Source: an uncultured Bacillota bacterium
GTDB taxonomy: Bacteria; Bacillota; Clostridia; Peptostreptococcales; Anaerovoracaceae
Assembly: GCA_958448635.1 (NCBI GenBank)
Contig: CAUDEQ010000004.1
Span: 1 to 57,156 of the forward strand
Direction of reading: 5' to 3'
Length of the DNA stretch: 57,156 nucleotides
The translations under genes were made by a program, and so were the position numbers. The number at the start of each line of letters is the position of its first letter. The stretch's first letter is position 1. Below, piece by piece: positions 51,477-57,156 of the stretch. The notes under the pieces are model-generated. The model did no database searches. It worked only from the letters and a program-made list of their open reading frames with translations, and was not told the origin of the DNA.

Positions 51477-52099
51477 TATGAGTACACCTCCTCAATCTTT
51501 TCTACAGCTTCCTTGGTAACTATGAAGTTTGTGTGATTGATGATATCGTATACGTTCATAGTAGTTACCAGGGCTGTTCTTACTCCCGGGATATTAGCTG
51601 CGGACTTAACAACGTTGTAGTCCTTTTCAGCTGTTACGATCAGTGCTTTCTTTTCTGCCTTTATGTTTTCCAGCATCTTGACCATTTCCTTGGTCTTAGG
51701 TTCTTCGAACTTCAGCTCGTCGATGACGATCAGTTCCTTTTCCTGAGCCTTTGAAGAGAGAGCCGACAGCATAGCCAGTCTTCTGAGCTTCTTAGGCAAT
51801 GTATATCTGTAGCTTCTTGGCTTCGGTGCGAATACCACACCGCCTCCTACCTGTGAAGGGTCTGTGGAGCTTCCCTGTCTGTGACGGCCTGTTCCCTTCT
51901 GTCTGAATGGCTTTCTGCCGCCTCCTCTGACTTCAGCTCTTGTCTTTGCAGACTGAGTACCCTGTCTTCTGTTGGCTAAAATATTTTTAACTACCGCATG
52001 AACTGCATTCTGGTTGGGTTCGATGCCGAAAATCTCGTCTTTCAATTCGATTGTTCCGACTTCCTGACCCGCCATGTTCAGCATTGTCACTTTTGACAT
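51476..52099 (-). CDS. rplD: 50S ribosomal protein L4
   Basis: 207 aa; RGGGRKPFRQKGTGRHRQGS is the tunnel-lining extended loop, followed by the globular domain. In some bacteria L4 regulates the S10 operon through its leader. Confidence 0.97.
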   Translation of the reverse strand: MSKVTMLNMAGQEVGTIELKDEIFGIEPNQNAVHAVVKNILANRRQGTQSAKTRAEVRGGGRKPFRQKGTGRHRQGSSTDPSQVGGGVVFAPKPRSYRYTLPKKLRRLAMLSALSSKAQEKELIVIDELKFEEPKTKEMVKMLENIKAEKKALIVTAEKDYNVVKSAANIPGVRTALVTTMNVYDIINHTNFIVTKEAVEKIEEVYS

Positions 52100-52125
52100 T
52101 TTACTTCCTCCTTTCTGAAGTCATC

Positions 52126-52761
52126 CTATTTGTCCTGACCCTTTACTGCATACTGGATGCGAACGATTCCGCCTTTGTTTCCCGGAACTGCACCCTTTAT
52201 CAGCATCAGGTTCTTCTCTTCGATAACTTTCACCAGTTCAACGTTCTGAACCGTCACTGTTTCTCTACCCATTCTTCCGGGACCTGCATTTCCCTTGAAT
52301 ACTCTTGATGGGTAAGTACCTGCGGCCAGCGCACCTGCAAGTCTCTTATGCTTTGAACCGTGGCTCATAGGGCCTCTGTGATGTCCGTGTCTCTTGATGT
52401 TACCCTGAGTTCCCTTACCTTTTGAGGTTCCTGTTACGTCCAGCTTCTTGCCTGCTTCGAAATCCGCAACAGTTATCTGCTGTCCCAGCTCGTAAGCTTC
52501 GCCGTCTTCGATCCTGAACTCTGCCAGATGCTTCTTAGGAGCAACGCCTGCCTTCTCAAAATGTCCGGTCATAGGCTTGTTTACTCTCTGCGGTTTTGCA
52601 TCTTCAAATCCGATCTGAACTGCATCATAGCCGTCTGTTTCAACAGTCTTGACCTGAGTAACAGTCACAGGACCTGCTTCAACTACCGTTACAGGAACTA
52701 CTGCGCCTGCTTCGGTGAAGATCTGGGTCATGCCCATCTTCTTGCCTAAAATAGTCTTCAT
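52126..52761 (-). CDS. rplC: 50S ribosomal protein L3
   Basis: 211 aa; MKTILGKKMGMTQIFTEAG and GKGTQGNIKRHGHHRGPMSH. Early 23S binder. The 98-bp spacer to rpsJ contains GATCTC-GCAG-GAGATC and GGAGT...ACTCC hairpins, so there may be an internal control point. Confidence 0.97.
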   Translation of the reverse strand: MKTILGKKMGMTQIFTEAGAVVPVTVVEAGPVTVTQVKTVETDGYDAVQIGFEDAKPQRVNKPMTGHFEKAGVAPKKHLAEFRIEDGEAYELGQQITVADFEAGKKLDVTGTSKGKGTQGNIKRHGHHRGPMSHGSKHKRLAGALAAGTYPSRVFKGNAGPGRMGRETVTVQNVELVKVIEEKNLMLIKGAVPGNKGGIVRIQYAVKGQDK

Positions 52762-52859
52762 GGTTTATCTTTCCTCCTTGTTTCTTACAGCGGATCTCCT
52801 GCGAGATCATACTAAGGGAGTTCCCTTCGCCTTTGTTTTTATACTCCGGAGCTTATCTC

Positions 52860-53171
52860 CTAGAGCTTGATTTCGATATCAACGCCTGCAGGCAGGTCAA
52901 GCTTTGTCAACGCATCGGTTGTCTTGGCCGTAGCACTTGTGATGTCGATTAATCTCTTGTGAGTTCTCTGCTCGAACTGTTCTCTGGAATCCTTATACTT
53001 GTGAACAGCTCTAAGGATAGTTATTACTTCCTTCTCTGTAGGAAGCGGAATAGGGCCGGATACTTCGGCGCCTGTCTTCTTGGCAGTCTCAACGATCTTT
53101 GCTGCGGACTGGTCCAGAAGCGCATGGTCATAAGCCTTTAATTTGATTCTGATTTTCTGTAATTCGCTCAT
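52860..53171 (-). CDS. rpsJ: 30S ribosomal protein S10
   Basis: 103 aa; KIRIKLKAYDHALLDQSAAK and KRLIDITSATAKTTDALTKL. First gene of the S10-spc-alpha superoperon; S10 (NusE) also takes part in antitermination with NusB. The ATG follows AGGAGGG. Confidence 0.97.
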   Translation of the reverse strand: MSELQKIRIKLKAYDHALLDQSAAKIVETAKKTGAEVSGPIPLPTEKEVITILRAVHKYKDSREQFEQRTHKRLIDITSATAKTTDALTKLDLPAGVDIEIKL

Positions 53172-53415
53172 TTTTCCCTCCTAAATTTTTTGTACAGATT
53201 TTCGCTATGCTCGTACAAGGGGTTCTAAGTGTTGAATTTTCAACGTATACAGTGGTTTTGCTTGCTTCGTACACGCTTCCGTGTGTTTCTTATTGTTTTC
53301 ACACAACAAAAATTCAGCGAATCCCTTCGCCCCCATCTCGGTGGGGACAATTCTCAGTGGAAATTCTCCTATAGCAAGGTAACTTCCCACATCATCGCCT
53401 TACACAAGCTTTTGT
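53172..53415 (-). promoter_or_regulatory. Structured 5' leader of the S10 operon
   Basis: About 240 nt between the promoter and rpsJ with several hairpins on the minus strand: CCCCA-CCGAGA-TGGGG; GCGAA-GGGA-TTCGC followed by TGAATTTTTTG, which looks like an attenuator; and ACACG-GAAG-CGTGT. No frame with a ribosome site. A ribosomal-protein or antitermination control leader is likely; the ligand is unknown. Confidence 0.5.
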
Positions 53416-53444
53416 AGTATATAACATTTACCTGAATTATGCAA
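53416..53444 (-). promoter_or_regulatory. Promoter of the S10 operon
   Basis: TTGCAT (53439-53444), 17-bp spacer, TATACT (53416-53421) on the minus strand. Confidence 0.7.
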
Positions 53445-53597
53445 GGGTTTTCGTGAATTTTTTTTGCATTTTTTTATAGCAAAAAATCCAGTGTTTTCAA
53501 TGCTTACAGGCGCCATCCCTATGACACTGTTTTCGGTGTTTCTATTTTTATCTCTCTCCCAGATTATACCCACTTTAAAATTTTTCTATATATTGTT

Positions 53598-53634
53598 GAA
53601 AAAAAATTACGGCGACCACTATATATGGTCACCG
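53598..53634 (-). terminator. Terminator of the kinase/LUD operon
   Basis: Minus-strand hairpin CGGTGACCA/TGGTCGCCG (53610-53634, one G-U pair) followed by TAATTTTTTTTC. 22 bases beyond the LUD gene stop. The remaining gap to the S10 promoter (53445-53597) holds only AT-rich sequence. Confidence 0.8.
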
Positions 53635-53655
53635 CAACCTCTTTATCGTATTAAA

Positions 53656-54297
53656 TTAGTATCCCAGAACCTCATTTACCAGCACTACATGCATACGGTC
53701 ATCGATGCCTGAGAACCTTGTAACGTTAGTCTGACAGCATATAGTTTCACCCGGGATCAGGCATTCTGCACACTTGCCTGTCACTGAGCACGGAGTCTTT
53801 CTTCCCAGTCTTGTTACATTAGGAGGGCATGCGTCGCATCTGATTCTGTCTACAGCATCTGCTTCTGACATCACCAGCTTGTTTACTCCTACTATCATGA
53901 TGACCTTCTTAGGTCCGAACACGATGGCAGCGACTCTGTTTCCCACTCCGTCGATATTGACGATCTCTCCGTCCATAGTCACGGCATTGACACTTGTGAG
54001 GAATACGTCTGAGAGCAATGCTTCCCTTCTTGCCTGTCTTCCTTCTGCAGGATCCGCATACGACATAGGATCGTTTACTTTATAATTACCTTCTTTAAGG
54101 ATAGGTTTCACACCGATCTGATCAAAAGTCAGCGATCCGCCCCACGCAACTTCCGATCCTTCAGGTATGAGGGCCAGCACCTGCTTCAACGCTTCTTCGG
54201 CAGTTTCGCAATAATACCCTGCCATGTTTCTCTTTTCCAGATTCTTTATGACCGTCTTTATTCTCAGCTCATTAGCTTTTCTGATGTTTGCATCCAT
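53656..54297 (-). CDS. LUD domain (lactate utilisation-like, DUF162) protein
   Basis: 213 aa from ATG 54297 with GGAGG seven bases upstream; a longer upstream frame lacks a ribosome site. Core LUD/YkgG-type fold: GSEVAWGGSLTFDQIG (about 60-75) and MDGEIVNIDGVGNRVAAIVF, VIMIVGVNKLV. The C-terminal 60 residues are rich in cysteine (CDACPP, TPCSVTGKCAEC, ICC), as in clostridial members. LutB/LutC proteins of this fold act in lactate oxidation, but stand-alone members are uncharacterised. It follows the PfkB gene by 34 bp and ends the operon. Confidence 0.85.
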   Translation of the reverse strand: MDANIRKANELRIKTVIKNLEKRNMAGYYCETAEEALKQVLALIPEGSEVAWGGSLTFDQIGVKPILKEGNYKVNDPMSYADPAEGRQARREALLSDVFLTSVNAVTMDGEIVNIDGVGNRVAAIVFGPKKVIMIVGVNKLVMSEADAVDRIRCDACPPNVTRLGRKTPCSVTGKCAECLIPGETICCQTNVTRFSGIDDRMHVVLVNEVLGY

Positions 54298-54331
54298 TTC
54301 ATTACCTCCGAATATATTTACTACCTGCGAT

Positions 54332-55294
54332 TTACTGACCTTTTTCATTGAGGGTATCTATAAGGCGCGCATCGCTTCTGCCTTCCAGGAACTCAGCTGC
54401 CTTTTGCATAGCGAAGTTACCGATCTCTTCCATGGACTTACCTTCAAGGTCAGCCGCCACAACTGCTGCAGAGACCATGTCTCCCGCACCTGATGTCGAT
54501 GCGAAGGAAAGTGCTCTCTCAGGTGCTATGATCCCTTCGTCGATACCACCCTTATAATAGAGTCCACCGCCCTTGATGGTTATGATAGTCTTCTTCACAC
54601 CTTTTTCTTCAAAAACGCGTCCCGCGTCCATAAGCTGGTCTGCGCTAAGAACGGTCTGTCTGAGCATGGCTTCCGCCTCCACTCTGCCCGGCATAACGCA
54701 ATAAAACTTACCGGCTATCTCTCTTGCCTTCAAAGCACCTTCATGGTCTGCAGGATCGAAAAATATCTTAACACCCTCTTTATCGCCATATTTATCAACG
54801 ATATATTTCATCGTTTCTTCAGGAAGACCTCCGTCTAATACGATAGCTTCAGCGCTGTCAAGCAAAGGTGCCCAGCCTTCCGCCATCTCAGGTGTCATCT
54901 TTTCGAAGAGCTTACTGTTTCCGAACACCATCTGCGGGTCGTTGAGGATATTCATGATCTGCACTGTGGCTGCGCTGGAGCCCTCTACTTTTCTCACATA
55001 TGATGTATCTATACCAATCGCTTTAAGCTGTTCCACTACGGCAAGGCCTACAGCATCATTGCCTGCTACAGTCGCCAGCGCCACCTCTTTACCCATTTCT
55101 GCCAGGTGGATAGCTATATTGAATGCGCTTCCGCTGCTCGCGATCTCCACATCATCTCCCTGCGCCGTCTTGGCCGCGACATTTATGGAGTTGTAGTCGA
55201 ATACATCTCCCATGGCATGCTGTTCAAAACTTTCTTCCTGCGGTATCATCCTCACCTTTACTGCAAGTCCTGCTCCGCCTACTACTGCAATCAT
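54332..55294 (-). CDS. PfkB family carbohydrate/nucleoside kinase
   Basis: 320 aa. PfkB signatures: SSGSAFNIAIHLAEMG near residues 53-68 (sugar-binding glycine motif) and the C-terminal ATP/anion-hole motif SFASTSGAGDMVSAAVV with the catalytic aspartate in GAGD (about 277). IKGGGLYYKGG precedes it. The family includes ribokinase, fructokinase and pseudouridine kinase; the next gene upstream was a uridine kinase-like nucleoside kinase, so a nucleoside or pseudouridine substrate is a reasonable guess, not proof. 36 bp separate the two. Confidence 0.85.
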   Translation of the reverse strand: MIAVVGGAGLAVKVRMIPQEESFEQHAMGDVFDYNSINVAAKTAQGDDVEIASSGSAFNIAIHLAEMGKEVALATVAGNDAVGLAVVEQLKAIGIDTSYVRKVEGSSAATVQIMNILNDPQMVFGNSKLFEKMTPEMAEGWAPLLDSAEAIVLDGGLPEETMKYIVDKYGDKEGVKIFFDPADHEGALKAREIAGKFYCVMPGRVEAEAMLRQTVLSADQLMDAGRVFEEKGVKKTIITIKGGGLYYKGGIDEGIIAPERALSFASTSGAGDMVSAAVVAADLEGKSMEEIGNFAMQKAAEFLEGRSDARLIDTLNEKGQ

Positions 55295-55330
55295 ATTTTC
55301 CTCATTTCCGCCGGTCCTTTATTCCGGCTG

Positions 55331-55978
55331 TTATTCTACAAATATACTTCCGCCGATGAATTCACGTAAAATAGAATTATTCGGTATAGCCCTCTCATCT
55401 TCGATGATATCAAAGCCGCTTATAAGTTCAAGCAGTTTCCTCGCTTCACTGTACTCAGGCTGATCTTCCTTGATCTCCTCAAGGAGCGGCTGAGCGTATT
55501 TCTTCAGTACTGCAAGCTCATATGTAAGGACTGTATTGAAAACCACATCTGCTTCACCGTTGAACGGGAAGATGTTCTCGTCTTCGCCAGCTCTTACCTG
55601 TGACCATTGATCTATCGTTCCGGCCGCAGATTTACCCCTATACTTATAATCTCGCACCATCCTTCTCAGCATCCTGGCATCGGTGGTCGGCACTCTGTTG
55701 TGCATATCGATGTTCAGCTGAGTGAACGGACTTATATAGATCCTGAACTTTTCTTCGTCAGGTATAGCCTCCGTCAGCTTGCCGTTGAGCGCATGTATGC
55801 CCTCTATGATTATTGGCTGATCTTCCCTTATGGCCATTATCCTCTTGCCGAAGGTCTTCGTTCCTTCCACGAAATCGAATTCCGGAAGATCCACTTCCCT
55901 GCCGGCCAGAAGATCATTCATATTGCTATTGAAGAGTTCTATATCCAAAGCGCCAAGTCCCTCGTAGTCAGGTTTCTG
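55331..55978 (-). pseudogene. Truncated nucleoside (uridine) kinase-like gene
   Basis: Only the C-terminal part remains, about 215 codons. The readable frame starts KPDYEGLGALDIELFNS and contains IIIEGIHALNG, TTDARMLRRMVRDYKYRGKSA and GEADVVFNT, matching the end of the uridine kinase-like domain in Firmicutes proteins of about 550 aa that begin with TGS/ThrRS-like domains. The P-loop and all upstream domains are missing. At 55976-55981 the homology stops at a Gln codon and TAA, where the ISL3-like transposase sequence begins. Translation could restart inside, but the product would lack the ATP site. Confidence 0.8.
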
Positions 55979-56037
55979 TTACAGACTCTTTTAAGCTTGT
56001 AAGCCTATACAAACACTCCACTAATGTCACTGATCTA

Positions 56038-57054
56038 TTGATTTTAGAAAATATATGGGACCTTAATATGTCATTTACGGATATTGCTAGAAAATTCAAT
56101 ATATCAGACACCTATGTACATACTGTATTTGATAAATACGTTGATATGGATCGGCTTCCTCTTTCTGAGATAATATGCATCGATGAAGTGTTCACAGATG
56201 TTGTCACCTACAGTAAATACTCAATGGTAACTAAAGATGGGCGATGCGGCATGCACAAGAATTACATGTGGGTGTACAGAAGTGGTCAGATGTGTAAAGC
56301 CAAACAGGCTGTGCTCTATGACTATCAGAAAACGAGAAAGGCTGATGCACCGGATGGATTCTTAAAAGGCTTTGACGGAAAGCTTGTCTGTGATGGATAC
56401 CAAGTATACCATACACTTGAAAACCGTGTCGATACGAATTTCAGCGTAGCCGGATGCTGGGCACATGCAAGAAGACCATTTGCTCAAGTGGTCAAGAGCC
56501 TAGGGACTGATAAGGCAGCAGGCACTGTAGCAAACGAAGCATTGATACAGATACAGAATATCTATCATACGGATAATCAGCTCTTGAAGCTTCCACCTTC
56601 TGAGAGAAAGAAGCGAAGAAAGACATTGGTGAAGCCACTAGTGGATACCTTCTTCGACTGGTGCAGGCAAAGCAGCATGAGAGTACCACCATCATCGGAA
56701 ACGGCAAAAGGCATCAATTACTGCCTAAATCAGGAGAAATATTTAAGAGTATTTCTTACTGATCCACAGATACCGCTTGATAACAACCTGGCAGAGCAAG
56801 CTATCAGGCCGTTTTGTGTTGGAAAGAAAAACTGGAAGCTCATCGACACAGTCCATGGAGCTAAAGCCAGTGCTATCTTGTACAGTATCGTAGAGACAGC
56901 TAAAGCTAATGATCTCAACATCTATCAGTATTTCAAGTATTTACTGGCCGAGATACCAAAGCATATGGACGATACTTCACTCTCTTTCCTTGACTCTCTT
57001 CTTCCATGGTCAAAGGAGCTTCCTGAGATATGCAGAAAAAAGAAGAAAATATGA
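56038..57054 (+). CDS. Chimeric transposase: ISL3-like N-terminus, IS66-like C-terminus
   Basis: 338 aa from a TTG start; the frame is open further upstream. Residues 1-64 (FTDIARKFNISDTYVHTVFD; ICIDEVFTD; SKYSMV) look like the helix-turn-helix and first catalytic strand of ISL3 transposases. From about residue 66 (TKDGRCGMHKNYMWVYRSG) to the end the sequence is IS66-type DDE: CDGYQVYH, GCWAHARRPF, and DNNLAEQAIRPF. The join is in frame near 56230. A catalytic triad D49 (ISL3 part), D119 and E253 (IS66 part) could still be formed. Whether it is active or a fossil recombination product is unknown. N-terminal DNA-binding zinc ribbons of both families are absent. Confidence 0.75.
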   Translation: MILENIWDLNMSFTDIARKFNISDTYVHTVFDKYVDMDRLPLSEIICIDEVFTDVVTYSKYSMVTKDGRCGMHKNYMWVYRSGQMCKAKQAVLYDYQKTRKADAPDGFLKGFDGKLVCDGYQVYHTLENRVDTNFSVAGCWAHARRPFAQVVKSLGTDKAAGTVANEALIQIQNIYHTDNQLLKLPPSERKKRRKTLVKPLVDTFFDWCRQSSMRVPPSSETAKGINYCLNQEKYLRVFLTDPQIPLDNNLAEQAIRPFCVGKKNWKLIDTVHGAKASAILYSIVETAKANDLNIYQYFKYLLAEIPKHMDDTSLSFLDSLLPWSKELPEICRKKKKI

Positions 57055-57067
57055 ATCAGATAAATAT

Positions 57068-57088
57068 CGCCGGCAGATTCTGCCGGCG
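57068..57088 (+). terminator. Hairpin after the transposase gene
   Basis: CGCCGGCAG-ATT-CTGCCGGCG, perfect nine-pair stem, then TTGTCTTTTA. Confidence 0.65.
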
Positions 57089-57101
57089 TTGTCTTTTATG
57101 T

Positions 57102-57143
57102 GGGGCTGTCGCATTAACGAAAAAAATCGTTAGTGCGGCGCCC
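57102..57143. repeat. Palindrome resembling an IS terminal repeat
   Basis: GGGGCTGTCGCATTAACGA (57102-57120) and TCGTTAGTGCGGCGCCC (57127-57143) pair around AAAAAA with small mismatches, followed by TTTTT. Either the end of an insertion sequence or a second terminator. Confidence 0.6.
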
Positions 57144-57156
57144 TTTTTACATAGTA

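Larger units (their letters stand above)
55979..57156 (+). mobile_element. Transposase-bearing mobile DNA interrupting the kinase gene
   Basis: From the kinase break point to the window end. Frame-continuous ISL3-like coding sequence begins upstream of the start codon used for the transposase (about 55984), so this piece is itself truncated at its left side. The right part is IS66-like, ends with a hairpin (57068-57088), and then a palindrome reading GGGGCTGTCGCATTAACGA and its complement (57102-57143) that resembles an insertion-sequence terminal repeat. Confidence 0.75.

Overview
The window looks like chromosomal DNA of a low-to-mid-GC anaerobic member of the Clostridia (Bacillota). Evidence: the S10-spc-alpha ribosomal cluster in Firmicutes order with secY-adk-map-infA inside it; a zinc-ribbon S14; RecD2, PcrA, YhaM-type exoribonuclease, CarD and a YacL-type PIN/TRAM protein; a T-box leader; and a butyryl-CoA:acetate type CoA-transferase, which suggests butyrate fermentation. 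A family such as Anaerovoracaceae or a relative is only an inference.

Layout. 1-711: a palindromic repeat cluster, then a structured RNA candidate next to comF that fits the raiA RNA motif. 712-6180 (-): comF, recD2, a divergent CCA-adding/poly(A) polymerase-like protein and yhaM. 6501-14307 (-): CoA-transferase, AIR-synthase-like protein, ligA, pcrA and a site-2 protease. 14308-15094: a gene-free stretch with a four-unit decayed repeat array. 15095-16959 (-): trpB2-type gene behind a T-box leader that carries a 38-bp tandem duplication. 17269-18066 (-): a pseudogene disabled by an apparent frameshift and a 23-bp tandem duplication.

18308-24835 is a mobile island bounded by imperfect inverted repeats. 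It carries a two-gene McrBC-type (type IV) restriction system, a MobC-like ribbon-helix-helix protein, an oriT-like hairpin region with no relaxase gene, a TnpW-like protein and a TnpX/TndX-type large serine recombinase. The island appears to move by serine recombination and to bring defence against modified foreign DNA.

25016-32598 (-): a housekeeping run headed by carD (YacL-like PIN/TRAM, fused ispDF, proS, TRIC-type channel, paired half-size chromate transporters, Nudix, cyclophilin). 32851-35883 (+): a two-component system and a PHP phosphatase. 35940-37397 (-): radA. 37611-53171 (-): 31 genes from rpsJ to rplQ, with a recognisable promoter and a structured leader of about 240 nt upstream. 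53656-55978 (-): LUD protein, PfkB kinase and the 3' remnant of a nucleoside kinase gene. That gene is cut off by a transposase ORF (to 57054) whose N-terminal part looks ISL3-like and whose remainder looks IS66-like.

Recurring theme: short tandem duplications of 20-45 bp are frequent, in spacers, in the T-box leader, in protein tails (S3, ChrA) and in the pseudogene. No rRNA, tRNA or CRISPR array was seen. All family assignments come from reading translated motifs; no database search was run.
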